Of a stretch of DNA of 64,000 nucleotides, positions 27,633 through 36,903 are shown piece by piece. The notes beneath the pieces are model-generated. The model had not been told where the DNA came from, ran no database searches, and saw only the letters and a list, made by a program, of their open reading frames with translations. The DNA lies in assembly GCA_937924335.1 (NCBI GenBank), contig CALDWW010000064.1:1-64000 (forward strand), read 5' to 3'. This stretch comes from an uncultured Gammaproteobacteria bacterium (GTDB taxonomy: Bacteria; Pseudomonadota; Gammaproteobacteria; Steroidobacterales; XN24). Both the position numbers and the translations under genes were made by a program. Position 1 is the stretch's first letter; each line of letters opens with the position of its first letter.

Positions 27633-28727
27633 CTAACCGCCAGATGGTTCCAGCGTGACGACTTTCACCGATGCCCCGTCTTTCAGGCCTGTCTGGCCTA
27701 TCATGACGATCGACTCTCCACCCTCGAGGCCCTGCAGAACTTCGACCGCGTCTCCACGGGAGTACCCGGTCACGACCTTCTGACGTCGCGCCTTGCCACT
27801 TTCAACGACGAAGACCGACTTTTCCGACTCATCCTCGATGATCGCCAGGCGCGGGACGAGCAGCGTATCGGTACGGGAGTCGAAGACAATGCGGAAGCGA
27901 CCGAACATCCCGGGCTTCAACAGGTCGCCTCCGTCCACAATCGCCAAGGTCACCTTGAAGGTGCCGGTGGCGGGATCGACGGTCGGGCTGATGCGCAGAA
28001 TCTCGGCGTTGAACTCGCGATCGGAGATCGCATCGACCGTCATCTGCGCGGGCTGGCCGGGTCTGAGCTTTCGAAACTCCTTCTCGGGAACGAAGAGATA
28101 GGCCAGCAGCGGGTCCATATCGGTGATCCGGAAGGCTGGATCATTGATGGAGATGGTATTGCCCACCTTGATCATCCGCTCCGATACGACGCCGTTAATC
28201 GGCGCGACAATTTCGGTGTAACTCAGCTCGAGCTTGGCCAGGCTGTAAGCCGCGCGAAGTGAGTCGAGCTCATACTTGATGCCCTCGAATGCGCCCGCAC
28301 TGACCAGCCCCTTCTCGTGCAGCTCCAGGTTCCGTTCGTACTCTTGCTCGAGCTTGCGGACGTTGGCGAGGGATCGCTGCATCTCTAGTTTCAGGCGATC
28401 ACCGTCCAGTCGGGCAAGGACGTCCCCCGCAGACACCGTGGCGCCTTCCTCCACGAAGAGCCTGGTGACCTCGCCGCCAACTTTGGCTATGACCACCGCT
28501 TCCTGATCGGTCTCCAGAGATGCTGTCCCTGAATAGACCGCGAACACGTCTCCCCGGCTTGGCTGCCTGACTTCCACCGGCACGGGTGGCGGCTCTTCGT
28601 CTTTTGAGTTGTCGCCGCCGAGTTGCGCGGTGATGCCGTTGTCGCAGCCGGTCAACGCAAGCGCGACGCAAAATGCAGCTGCCCAGAAAGCATTTCGCGA
28701 ATCGAAAGATCTCTTACCCATGTGCAA
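27633..28727 (-). CDS. RND periplasmic adaptor lipoprotein (second of two paralogues)
   Basis: A 364-residue adaptor with a lipoprotein signal (hydrophobic run ending ALALTGC, Cys at about 28). The paired lipoyl motifs (AVVIAKVGGEVTRLFVEEGATV and the IVAPINGVVSERMIKVG region) flank a short coiled-coil hairpin. It is a close paralogue of the adaptor encoded just upstream: both share a 'LEQEYERNLELHEKGLVS' type hairpin tip and equal length. Lipidation would anchor it to the inner membrane. An alternative start at the second Met (MGKRS) is possible. Confidence 0.92.
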   Translation of the reverse strand: MHMGKRSFDSRNAFWAAAFCVALALTGCDNGITAQLGGDNSKDEEPPPVPVEVRQPSRGDVFAVYSGTASLETDQEAVVIAKVGGEVTRLFVEEGATVSAGDVLARLDGDRLKLEMQRSLANVRKLEQEYERNLELHEKGLVSAGAFEGIKYELDSLRAAYSLAKLELSYTEIVAPINGVVSERMIKVGNTISINDPAFRITDMDPLLAYLFVPEKEFRKLRPGQPAQMTVDAISDREFNAEILRISPTVDPATGTFKVTLAIVDGGDLLKPGMFGRFRIVFDSRTDTLLVPRLAIIEDESEKSVFVVESGKARRQKVVTGYSRGDAVEVLQGLEGGESIVMIGQTGLKDGASVKVVTLEPSGG

Positions 28728-28764
28728 GCCAGTGTCCAGTCGTTGCCTGTTACCTCTGCGGGCC

Positions 28765-29859
28765 TCAGATCTGATTGCCGTCTTCCTTACTGGTCACAGC
28801 AGAGCCGTCGCGCAGACCAAGCTGTCCTAGGATCACGATGTCCTCTGTGCCTTTCAGACCCGAAGTGATCTCTATTCTCGCACCACTTCCCAGTCCGGTA
28901 GTAACCGAGCGTCTCCTGGCGATACCGTCCTCGACCACGAATACCGACGGTTCAGCATCTTCCGCCAGCACCGCATCGGCCGGGATCAGGAGCGTATCTT
29001 GCCTGACCTCGTAGACTATCCGGGCTCTTGCGAACATGCCCGGGAGCAAGGCCCGCTCCGGATCAGAGACCGCCAGGGTCACCTTGACGGTCCCGGTGCT
29101 GGCATCAATCCGTGGGCTGATCCTGAGTACATGTGCCGAGTAGACTGCGCCTGGCAGTGCGTCGAACGCCAGTTCGGCCTGCTGACCCTGTTCAAACTGG
29201 AAGAGCTCCCGCTGCGGAACGTGGAGTTTCGCCAGCAGGGTCGTCGAATCGCTGATCTGGAAAACAGCTTCACCCTGCCGCACCGAATTTCCCGGCATGG
29301 TCAGTTTGGCGGAGATCACACCATCGATCGGCGAGCGTATCTCTGTGTACTCAAGCTCCAGTTTGGCGAGCTGGTAGTCGGCGTCGAGCGCTTCCAGGTC
29401 AAAGCGGAGGTTCTCGAATGCGCCCTCGCTGACGAGTCCCTTCTCGTGAAGCAGTACGTTACGTCGATATTCTTGCTGCAGCTTTCTGAGATCGGCGCGA
29501 GCCTGCTCCATCCTCAGGCTCAGCCGATCACGGTCCAGTCTCGCGAGAACCTGCCCGGCGGTGACCGTTTGCCCTTCCTGAACGAGAACGTCCCGGACCT
29601 CACCTGCAACCTTGGCGACCACGGCGGCTTCCGAGTCCGCTTCCAGAGTCACCGTGCCGGCGTGGAATGCATACGCATCGCCGCGGGTCGCGCGCGCCGT
29701 AACGACCGGTACGCTTGCGACCGGCTGTTCGTGGGGCACGGCTCCGGCCTCGCCCACGCCACATGCCTGGACGAGAGGTAGTAGGCTCGCGATCAAGGTC
29801 ATGATAGAGATTCTGCGGACACTGCTTGCGTCGGACACAGTCTGCCTCCCGGGTTCCAT
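28765..29859 (-). CDS. RND periplasmic adaptor lipoprotein (first of two paralogues)
   Basis: A 364-residue adaptor and first gene of the adaptor-adaptor-pump-pump operon. A hydrophobic segment ends LVQAC (lipobox Cys at about 33). Lipoyl halves (AAVVAKVAGEVRDVLVQEGQTV and SPIDGVISAKLTMPG), a helical hairpin with HEKGLVSEGAFEN at the tip, and a C-terminal barrel follow. The N-terminus chosen at ATG 29859 is uncertain: no clear Shine-Dalgarno precedes it, and an internal ATG (Met-20) directly before the hydrophobic core could be used. The operator/promoter described at 29881-29921 lies just upstream. Confidence 0.9.
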   Translation of the reverse strand: MEPGRQTVSDASSVRRISIMTLIASLLPLVQACGVGEAGAVPHEQPVASVPVVTARATRGDAYAFHAGTVTLEADSEAAVVAKVAGEVRDVLVQEGQTVTAGQVLARLDRDRLSLRMEQARADLRKLQQEYRRNVLLHEKGLVSEGAFENLRFDLEALDADYQLAKLELEYTEIRSPIDGVISAKLTMPGNSVRQGEAVFQISDSTTLLAKLHVPQRELFQFEQGQQAELAFDALPGAVYSAHVLRISPRIDASTGTVKVTLAVSDPERALLPGMFARARIVYEVRQDTLLIPADAVLAEDAEPSVFVVEDGIARRRSVTTGLGSGARIEITSGLKGTEDIVILGQLGLRDGSAVTSKEDGNQI

Positions 29860-29880
29860 GTGTTATTGCATCACTAGAGT

Positions 29881-29904
29881 AGTGTTGTAGTGAAGTATAA
29901 CACT
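29881..29904. promoter_or_regulatory. Putative repressor operator of the dual-adaptor/dual-pump operon
   Basis: AGTGTT (29881-29886) and AACACT (29899-29904) form a dyad with further partial symmetry inside. A second small dyad CACTA-gag-TAGTG abuts it at 29872-29884. The larger dyad covers the -10 region of the promoter proposed below, the usual place for a TetR- or MarR-type operator. No regulator gene is adjacent. Confidence 0.5.
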
Positions 29905-29921
29905 AAGAAATTCAAACGCAA
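29894..29921 (-). promoter_or_regulatory. Putative sigma-70 promoter of the dual RND operon
   Basis: Read on the minus strand: TTGCGT (29916-29921), 16-bp spacer, TATACT (29894-29899). Transcription would start near 29887, leaving a short leader of about 28 nt before ATG 29859. Confidence 0.5.
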
Positions 29922-30056
29922 GGAACTCCCCGCTACCGGCCTGAGTAGACGGATGCCGGAATACTTTCTTTATTATCAGTAACTAAAGGATGGGCTCAAC
30001 CCAGAAGGGCAGGCCTGGCGCAGCACAGGGTGGCCACTCGACCACCGTGGTTTTCG

Positions 30057-32165
30057 TCAATCCGCCTGATTCTGAACGAGCGACGGTACTGTCAGACCGC
30101 TCATGTCCGCGACGATATCAGCGGTTGTCGACAATATGATGTCCGGAACCTCGTCGTTCGGTATGTCTTCGAGAGTTTCTGCGGGTTCCAGACCCAGCGA
30201 GGCCCGACGCTCGTTCAACCTTGCGAGGCGGCGGCGGGTGTCTTCCTCTCTTTCTTCCTGACGCAGCTCGAGAGACAGGGACACCGAGGAATGCTCCTGA
30301 TTCGAGCGTTGTTCTTCGATGTCGCTCACCAGGAACATGTAGTCCGGATCCGTGCCGGCCCTTTCCTGCTGATTCTCCGACAGCAGACTGACTGCCGATT
30401 GCAGCGGATCGTCCGCCTCATATTTCGTGGCCTCAATCTGATCCCAGGGCAGGGCGGACTCACGTGAGCTCTCGCCGATAATTTCGGTGTCAACTGCAGA
30501 CGGCAACTCGATGTCGGGCAAGACTCCCCGATGCTGTGTGCTGCCACCTGTTACGCGATAGTACTTGCCGATGGTCAGCGTCAGTTGGCCGAACTTCGGA
30601 TCCCGGCCCGGGGCGTAACGATCCAGAGGATAGAGGTTCTGGACTGTGCCCTTGCCAAACGTCTGCTGTCCGACGACGACGCCACGATTGTAATCCTGGA
30701 TGGCCGCCGCGAAGATCTCGGATGCCGAGGCGCTGTATCGATTGACGAGGACCGCCAGAGGCCCATCGTAGACCTTGGCCGGCATTGGGTCATCGAGGAC
30801 CTCGATTCGACCATTCGTGTTCCTGAGCTGGACGATCGGGCCACTCTCGACAAACAGGCCGGTCAGGGCGGTAGCTTCCGATAGATGGCCGCCACCGTTA
30901 TTGCGAAGATCGATGACCAGGCCGTCGATGCCTTCTTTCTCCAGTTCACCGATCAGTCGACGCACGTCCCGCGTGGTACTCGTGTAGTCCTCGTCGCCGG
31001 CCGCGCGGGCATTGAAATCCTGGTAGAAGCTCGGCACCTCGATGACGCCGATTTGCAGGGTCTCCTCACCTTTCTCTACTTCGATCCTCTGACCCTTCGC
31101 CGCCTGCGCTTCCAGCTTTATCTTGTCTCTGGTCAGGTCAAGCATCTGCTCGGGACTTCCCGGAGCGGCGCCGGCAGGGAGGATCTGCAGCCTGACTGTT
31201 GTCCCCCCGGGCCCACGGATGAGGTCAACGACCTCGTCCAGGCGCCAGCCCACGACATCCACCAGTTCGCCGTCCGTTCCCTGGCCAACTGCCGTGATCC
31301 TGTCCTGGGGCTTCAGCGTGCCGTCGATCGCCGCAGGCCCCCCGGGTATGACGTTGAGGATAGAAACATAATCCTCATCGACCTGCAGAGACGCGCCGAT
31401 GCCATCGTAGGACAGGCTCATCTGAATCCGGTACTCCTCCGAGTTCCTTGGTGAGAAGTAACTTGAGTGCGGGTCGAGGGTGTGCGAGTAAGCGTTCATG
31501 AATGATTCGAAAACGTCGTCAGCCTTCACCTGATCGAGTCGTTTCAGGACGCGGCTATAACGAGTATTCAGAATCTCTGAGCTCTCCTGCCAGGTCTTTC
31601 CGGCCAGCATGAGACTGAGGGCATCATTCTTGACCCGCTTGCGCCATATCTCGTCGAGTTCGTCCGCAGATTCTGCCCAGGCATGCTCGCGGCGATCGAA
31701 GACGTAGGTCTCGTCGATAGTGAAGTCCGGCTCCGTCTGCAGCAGTGCAAGCGCATACTCGAGTCGCTCGCGCGATCTCTCGATGTACCTTGCGTAGATG
31801 ATGAAGATCGCGTCCAATTCGCCACGCTTCACTGCATCATCGAGTTCGAACCGGTAGGTTTCGAAGTCGTCGATATCGCCCACGAGGAAATAGTGCCGGT
31901 TGGCGTCCATGACTTCGATATAGCGATCCAGTACCCGGGAGGATACCGAGTCGTCCACACGGACCTGGCGATAGTGAGATCTCTCGAACAATGTCGTCAC
32001 GAGCCTGCTTACTTTCGCATGCCTGTCCGATTGCTCGAAGGCAGATGGTGTGGTCGCCACGCCCAGCGTCGGGGCGAACAGCATCGCTGTCGCGAGACCA
32101 GCGATAAGTGAGCGCGTCGGGGAGAGGGAACGTAAAATATCGATCATTCGTGGGTCATCCGTCAC
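30057..32165 (-). CDS. prc: Tail-specific (C-terminal processing) protease Prc/Tsp
   Basis: A 702-residue periplasmic serine protease. It has a signal peptide (about 14-36), an N-terminal helical lid domain, a PDZ domain (about 245-335, YDGIGASLQVDEDYVSILNVIPGGPA) and an S41 catalytic core with Ser in RYSASASEIFAAA (about 477) and the general-base Lys in TFGKGTVQN (about 502). The 25-residue Ser-Lys spacing equals that of E. coli Prc. A DUF3340-type C-terminal domain completes the family length. It trims or degrades proteins with nonpolar C-termini, for instance envelope lipoproteins and murein hydrolases. It is divergent from a small membrane-protein gene. Confidence 0.95.
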   Translation of the reverse strand: MTDDPRMIDILRSLSPTRSLIAGLATAMLFAPTLGVATTPSAFEQSDRHAKVSRLVTTLFERSHYRQVRVDDSVSSRVLDRYIEVMDANRHYFLVGDIDDFETYRFELDDAVKRGELDAIFIIYARYIERSRERLEYALALLQTEPDFTIDETYVFDRREHAWAESADELDEIWRKRVKNDALSLMLAGKTWQESSEILNTRYSRVLKRLDQVKADDVFESFMNAYSHTLDPHSSYFSPRNSEEYRIQMSLSYDGIGASLQVDEDYVSILNVIPGGPAAIDGTLKPQDRITAVGQGTDGELVDVVGWRLDEVVDLIRGPGGTTVRLQILPAGAAPGSPEQMLDLTRDKIKLEAQAAKGQRIEVEKGEETLQIGVIEVPSFYQDFNARAAGDEDYTSTTRDVRRLIGELEKEGIDGLVIDLRNNGGGHLSEATALTGLFVESGPIVQLRNTNGRIEVLDDPMPAKVYDGPLAVLVNRYSASASEIFAAAIQDYNRGVVVGQQTFGKGTVQNLYPLDRYAPGRDPKFGQLTLTIGKYYRVTGGSTQHRGVLPDIELPSAVDTEIIGESSRESALPWDQIEATKYEADDPLQSAVSLLSENQQERAGTDPDYMFLVSDIEEQRSNQEHSSVSLSLELRQEEREEDTRRRLARLNERRASLGLEPAETLEDIPNDEVPDIILSTTADIVADMSGLTVPSLVQNQAD

Positions 32166-32270
32166 ATGCGGGCCGGCGTGCGATTGCCGAAAACGCCTAG
32201 GCTAGAACGCAAGTCCGTCAGTATCAAGAGATTGTTTCGCAGATTTCCGCTTACCTGATTCAACATCGAC

Positions 32271-32555
32271 ATGCAGCCACTGGCTATCATCACAGGCATA
32301 TTGCTTGGAACATCCGGCGCGATCGCCATCGGGCTCAGCGTCGTCCTGTTGCTGTTCTTCATCCTTGCGGACGAGCATCCCAGGCTGGCGTCCGAGTTCG
32401 GAGCCCTTGCAATCAGTACCGTCATATTTGTGACTTTGACAGCGATTTGCGCAACCAGTTTCTTTGCCACGATCCGCAAGACGCCGTGGCGTTTGATTGC
32501 CCAGGCCGGTATGTGGGTGGGGCTGACAGTGACTGTCCTGTACTATTTGCCCTAG
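32271..32555 (+). CDS. Small uncharacterised membrane protein
   Basis: A 94-residue protein with three predicted membrane helices (about 4-29, 45-65 and 74-92) and almost no soluble part. I do not recognise a family. The start ATG 32271 has no strong ribosome-binding site. It is divergent from prc, with 105 bp between them. Hydrophobic patterning across the whole frame supports a real gene. Confidence 0.65.
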   Translation: MQPLAIITGILLGTSGAIAIGLSVVLLLFFILADEHPRLASEFGALAISTVIFVTLTAICATSFFATIRKTPWRLIAQAGMWVGLTVTVLYYLP

Positions 32556-32810
32556 ACGCTGCGCGCAATCGGGGCCGCCATGCACTATGCCGTCTTGAAA
32601 CTACAGTCGCTGCGCAACCATTGCCGGCGGGTTCTGCCGGAGAAGTTCATTCGGCCTCGCCGGGCCCATGACGAGGGGCTATATCCGAAGAAAGTCTCCG
32701 AGGCCAACATGGAGCTGGAGCCTGATTCTCCGGCTTCGTCCTGGGTGGCATGGGAGGTCAGTCCCCGACAGCGAGGCGGCCACGGACGCCAAAGGCCGGT
32801 CAAGCGCGGA

Positions 32811-33395
32811 TCAGCGGAATAGCGAGAACGGGCTGCTTCCGGCCGAGGCTGATTTCCTCGAGCGGGATCGTCCTCTTCGGCGCTCACGCATCCAGGAGAC
32901 CAGCTCCTTGCGGCGCTCCTCCAGCCACAGCTGACGGGTGTCTTCGCTGGTGAACCGGCTCCTGTCGCCGCGTTTTTCCTCAACTTCTCTCATCCGACAG
33001 AAGCGGGTATATGCCTGAATCTCGAAGCGAAATTCCCGGCAGACCAGTTCAACCATGATGGCATCGTCCAGGAAGCCCAGACCGGGCACGTGATCCGGTA
33101 TGAGGTCCTCGGGCTCGCTGAAGTAGGCCAGCGCGTTGAGAACGCGGCCCGTCTCTTCCTTGGGTAGCCGCCACTCGGAGTCCTCGACCATGTCGATAAG
33201 GACCTTGATCTTCTCCAGTCTACCTCTGACGAAATCCGGGAGCTCGATGCCCTTCACAGCCTCCATGAGACCCCGCGCAGCCTCCAGTACGGCATCAGGT
33301 GTGAGCTCGACTGAGGCTTCCCGCGCTTCGCGCATGATGGTGCGGAAGTGATCAAGGTCGGACTTGCCGAGCTCGAATGTGACTCTGAGGCTCAT
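32811..33395 (-). CDS. DUF1232 (YkvA-like) domain protein, copy 1
   Basis: A 194-residue protein; ATG 33395 is chosen because GGGGAG lies 9 nt upstream and its paralogue has the same N-terminus. The DUF1232 signature ALAYFSEPEDLIPDHVPGLGFLDDA is at about 91-115, and the N-terminal 85 residues are charged and helical. The C-terminal 30 residues are very Arg/Ser-rich. A second copy with the same domain order is encoded at 50120-50668. DUF1232 is a short hydrophobic helical motif of unknown function, often in membrane-associated proteins. Confidence 0.85.
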   Translation of the reverse strand: MSLRVTFELGKSDLDHFRTIMREAREASVELTPDAVLEAARGLMEAVKGIELPDFVRGRLEKIKVLIDMVEDSEWRLPKEETGRVLNALAYFSEPEDLIPDHVPGLGFLDDAIMVELVCREFRFEIQAYTRFCRMREVEEKRGDRSRFTSEDTRQLWLEERRKELVSWMRERRRGRSRSRKSASAGSSPFSLFR

Positions 33396-33603
33396 GGAGT
33401 GGTCTCCCCGGGTAATGTGGAGCAAGCGTAATCGGGACCCGGGATATCGTCAAATTGATCTGCAGCGGGCACGAGAGCGGGTTTTCGAACGACGGGGCGA
33501 AACGCTGCCGAGATAGTTGGAACCACCGCCCGGTCCTGACATCTATAAAATTGATACGTAAGCGCATTGCTGCAGGGAAGACTGGGACCAGGGCCGGGAA
33601 GAG

Positions 33604-35817
33604 ATGTCGCAAGGCAACCCCGTAATTTCACGCACGTTGGCAGACCTCCGTCGCCGCAAGGTTGTCCGTGTGGCGGCAACCTATGGCGTCGTGGCCTGGT
33701 TGGCGGTAGAGGTCAGCTCGGTCGTCATCCCCGCATTGCACCTGCCGGAGTGGGTCATATCAGCCGTTGTCATCACTGCGATGGCGGGTTTCCCGATCAC
33801 GCTGCTGCTGGCCTGGGTATTCGATCTGACGCCGCAGGGGGTCATCCGGACCCGGCCGGCCGCGGAGGGTGCGGACGAGGTCCATCGAGTCGCGAGGCGT
33901 GGCATCGACTTTGTCGTCATCGCCGTACTTCTCGCCATCATCGGATATCTCGTAGCTCAGCAGGGATATCTTGGGCCTGTTGGGCAGGCAGACCGTTCCA
34001 TCGCTGTACTTCCTTTCATTGATCTCAGCGAGACTGGGGACAATGAATATTTTAGTGACGGTATCTCTGAAGAGTTGTTGAATTCACTCGTGGGCGTCGA
34101 TGGCCTGAGAGTGGCCGCGCGCACCTCATCTTTCGCATTCAAGGGCCGTAATGAAGACGTCCGGGTCATCGGACAGAAACTAAATGTCAGGACAGTCCTC
34201 GAGGGCAGCGTCCGCCGTTCCGGAGATCAGGTCCGCATCACGGCGCAGCTGATCAACGTCGAAGACGGGTTCCATCTCTGGTCGGAGACCTACAATCGGC
34301 AACTGGATGACATATTTGCCATTCAGGACGAGATCTCCCGATCGATCGTAGATGCGTTGAAACTCGAATTGATCGGCGCTGAGGCTCTCCTTCCCGGCGC
34401 CGGCCCGACGGCCGACATCATGGCCTATGATCTCTATCTTCTCGGTCGCCACCATTGGCACGAGCGGACAGGAGACTCTCTCAGGCGCGCGCTGGAGTTG
34501 TTCCAGCAGGCGGTCGAAGCGGACCCGGATTTTGCTCTGGCCTATACCGGCATTGCGGATACATATCTGTTGCTGGACGGTTACGGAGACCTGACCCGGC
34601 AGGACGCCATCGCCCGGGCTGAGCCATCCGTGGCGCGGGCGTTGGCATTGGACGATTCGTTGGCGGAAGCCTACGCCTCGCTGGGTCTGTTGCGTCTGAA
34701 TCAGCATGACCTGACCTCGGCGGAGCTTGCACTGCGAAGTGCGGTCAATCTCAATCCCAACTATTCCATGGCCCATATGTGGCTGGGCCTCGTGCTGGAC
34801 AAGACGGAGGGTCCGGCAGCTGCACGCGAGGCGTACTTGCAAGCGAGTCAGCTGGATCCGCTGCACCCGGTCATCAATCGGAACCTGGCCATATCCAGTG
34901 GCTCCACCGGGCGGTTGCGAGACGCACAGCAGGTTCTTGGCGAGATGATCGAGTCCGACTCATCGGATCCGCTCAACTACTTCATCCTGTCGGAGGTCCT
35001 GAGAGACTACGGCCGGCTGGACGAGTCCGCTCGCTGGGCCTGGCGGGGTTCCGATCCCGATCCGGAAGGACTGAATGCCATGAGCCTGGCGCAGACCATG
35101 ACGGCGCTGGGTGAGTTTGAGCGCGCGGATCGGTTCCTGACTACCGCAGAGCAACGCATGCCCCGGATTAAGGGGACGCTGGGTGCCCGGTTCTCGCTGA
35201 CTCTGGCAAAGGGTGACCTCGAGGCCATGGGTCGCCTTGCTGAGAGCGTCTCCGAAGACGCGCCTGTTGTGGGCGAGAGTGACGAGAAGTCCGCCATGGA
35301 TGTCTGGCGGGGGCTGGCCGCGATCGTGAGTGGGGCGCCGGACCGCGGGGCGATACAGTTGCGCGCCGGTCTGGAGAACTCCGCGTCCGGGTTTCTCCTG
35401 CCAGCCGATCGTCTCGGGTTGATGGCGGCGCTGGCCTATGGCGAACGACTGGCCGGCCAGGCGGCAACTGCCGACGGGACCATCGCGACGACATTGCGAC
35501 TCGCCGAGCGGTCAAAGAGAGAAGGGCGGGCGCGGCCGCAGATTGATGCATGGGAGGCTGTGCTGCTGAGCATGCAGGGTGACCAGGACGGGGCGCGGGC
35601 CGCATTCATGCGGGCCGTAGAGGGCGGGTGGCGAGATTATTTCGTCGTGCGGAACTTCCCGCCCGCACAAGAGTTGTTCTCTGACCCGGAGATTGATTTG
35701 CTCATTGACCGGGTTAGAGTAGATATCGGCGTCATGGCGGACTCAGTGCGGGGTCTTGAGGATCGCCCGCACCCGGCCGCGCAGTCGAAGATTGCGCAAC
35801 TGAACAGACAAACATAA
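33604..35817 (+). CDS. TolB-like/TPR membrane protein, copy 1
   Basis: A 737-residue protein. Three membrane helices (about 22-40, 46-68 and 98-117) precede a TolB/FlgO-like domain (about 128-258) with the signature SIAVLPFIDLSETGDNEYF, ISEELLNSL and VEDGFHLWSETYNRQ. TPR repeats then fill about 275-560. The same architecture is found in many proteobacterial proteins annotated as adenylate cyclase-like or integral-membrane TPR proteins, here without any cyclase or winged-helix DNA-binding domain. A GGAAGAG site precedes ATG 33604. A paralogue is encoded at 45466-47676, and a truncated relative follows directly at 35859. Role unknown. Confidence 0.88.
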   Translation: MSQGNPVISRTLADLRRRKVVRVAATYGVVAWLAVEVSSVVIPALHLPEWVISAVVITAMAGFPITLLLAWVFDLTPQGVIRTRPAAEGADEVHRVARRGIDFVVIAVLLAIIGYLVAQQGYLGPVGQADRSIAVLPFIDLSETGDNEYFSDGISEELLNSLVGVDGLRVAARTSSFAFKGRNEDVRVIGQKLNVRTVLEGSVRRSGDQVRITAQLINVEDGFHLWSETYNRQLDDIFAIQDEISRSIVDALKLELIGAEALLPGAGPTADIMAYDLYLLGRHHWHERTGDSLRRALELFQQAVEADPDFALAYTGIADTYLLLDGYGDLTRQDAIARAEPSVARALALDDSLAEAYASLGLLRLNQHDLTSAELALRSAVNLNPNYSMAHMWLGLVLDKTEGPAAAREAYLQASQLDPLHPVINRNLAISSGSTGRLRDAQQVLGEMIESDSSDPLNYFILSEVLRDYGRLDESARWAWRGSDPDPEGLNAMSLAQTMTALGEFERADRFLTTAEQRMPRIKGTLGARFSLTLAKGDLEAMGRLAESVSEDAPVVGESDEKSAMDVWRGLAAIVSGAPDRGAIQLRAGLENSASGFLLPADRLGLMAALAYGERLAGQAATADGTIATTLRLAERSKREGRARPQIDAWEAVLLSMQGDQDGARAAFMRAVEGGWRDYFVVRNFPPAQELFSDPEIDLLIDRVRVDIGVMADSVRGLEDRPHPAAQSKIAQLNRQT

Positions 35818-35858
35818 GTAGTGCCGTTGCTCAGGCACGTTTGCAGGGAGCCATTCGT

Positions 35859-36593
35859 TTGGGAGAGGAAATCCGTCCGGAGCCGCTGATCGCGGCCGGC
35901 CACCGATCGGCAGGGGACGGCCGATCATTTGCGGCCGGGAGTCGTCACGACGTCCGATGGGGCCTGGTGGCCCGATCGCTATTCATCTATCTGCTTGTGG
36001 TCTGGTTACTGGTACGGGATCTCGGCGACCGGCCAGGACTCGCTGCGCTGGCGGTGTTGGCAGGCTTTCCCATGGCGGCTCTGATCGCGCGGCGACTGGG
36101 TCGCGGAGAGACGCCGCGATTCGTGGGGGCGTGGGGAGTCATCGGGCTGGCAGTGGGAGGAGCGCTGCTTGCCCCGGTACTCTGCCTTGAGTACTCACGC
36201 GGGCCCGAGATCCCGTTGACCGAAATCCGTATCGCTACGGAAACAGGGCCTCATGCTGCTCTGGAAAATGCGGATCTGTCCGGGGTCGCCGACGACGGGT
36301 TGCGACTTCGCATCCGTGGCCTGTCCGTAGTCGAGGCCGCTTCCCCGCCCAACGACAGCACATCAGCCGACGTGGAAATCATCCTTGTCACCGCACTGGA
36401 GGAGTGGAGGGCCGAGGATGCCCTGTTGATCACCGTGCGGCTCGTGGATACGGCCGACGGCGGGGTTATCTGGAGTCGCCGCTACCGCGGAGATCCTGCC
36501 GATCTCAAGTCTGTGCGTCGACTGGTGATCAAGGCACTGACCGAAGCCATGAGTCTTACGCGCGAGGGCGTCGCCAGGGGCCAACTGGTCTGA
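35859..36593 (+). CDS. Truncated TolB-like membrane protein (no TPR repeats)
   Basis: About 244 residues. Three hydrophobic segments (about 37-52, 58-77 and 89-112) are followed by a domain resembling the end of the TolB/FlgO-like domain in the gene upstream: it finishes 'LITVRLVDTADGGVIWSRRYRGDPADLKSVRRLVIKAL', comparable to 'ITAQLINVEDGFHLWSETYNRQLDDIFAIQDEI'. TPRs are absent. It starts 41 bp after the larger gene and is probably cotranscribed. There is no ATG: TTG 35859 has AGGGAG 8 nt upstream and is preferred over TTG 35841; later GTG starts cannot be excluded. Confidence 0.65.
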   Translation: MGEEIRPEPLIAAGHRSAGDGRSFAAGSRHDVRWGLVARSLFIYLLVVWLLVRDLGDRPGLAALAVLAGFPMAALIARRLGRGETPRFVGAWGVIGLAVGGALLAPVLCLEYSRGPEIPLTEIRIATETGPHAALENADLSGVADDGLRLRIRGLSVVEAASPPNDSTSADVEIILVTALEEWRAEDALLITVRLVDTADGGVIWSRRYRGDPADLKSVRRLVIKALTEAMSLTREGVARGQLV

Positions 36594-36903
36594 GGCCCGG
36601 CGGCTCAGCATTGTAGGTTGCTGCCAATCAGCAGTACCCTATATATTCGTTGATTCTTATGTTGCGATGCGGTAGGCTGGGTTCGTGGCTATTACAGATG
36701 CCACCAGAGTAATCAATGAACCAGGCGAAAGCCCTCAGTAACAGACTGCGCATCACCCGCCGCTTGATCCAGCTTGCGGATCAGGACCCGGTGTCTGCCA
36801 TGGGTCGCCCGCGACCCGAAGGCCGGTCCCGACCGACACGGGACTGCACCGAGAGGACGCGCAGGTCCTGATCCCCCTGCGTCGCAGGGAGACATCTGAC
36901 TTC
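36594..36903. other. Intergenic region
   Basis: A 310-bp gap. The first part (36640-36660) is moderately AT-rich, with TATATATTC and a weak promoter-like pair TTGATT-17-TAGGCT (36651-36679). The remainder holds only the doubtful small frame listed at 36716-36871. Confidence 0.4.
36716..36871 (+). CDS. Possible 51-residue basic peptide
   Basis: A short frame beginning MNQAKALSNRLRITRRLIQL and ending in an Arg/Pro-rich tail. The weak promoter-like pair TTGATT/TAGGCT lies 37 bp upstream, but no good ribosome-binding site is visible. The first 25 residues could form an amphipathic basic helix. Nothing else supports translation. Confidence 0.2.
   Translation: MNQAKALSNRLRITRRLIQLADQDPVSAMGRPRPEGRSRPTRDCTERTRRS

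Noticed and set aside
28999..29781. 260-residue plus-strand open frame inside the adaptor gene
   Set aside because: Antisense shadow of the adaptor; no family features.
32580..32822. 80-residue plus-strand frame between the small membrane protein and DUF1232 gene
   Set aside because: No ribosome-binding site, no recognisable features, and it overlaps the end of the DUF1232 gene.
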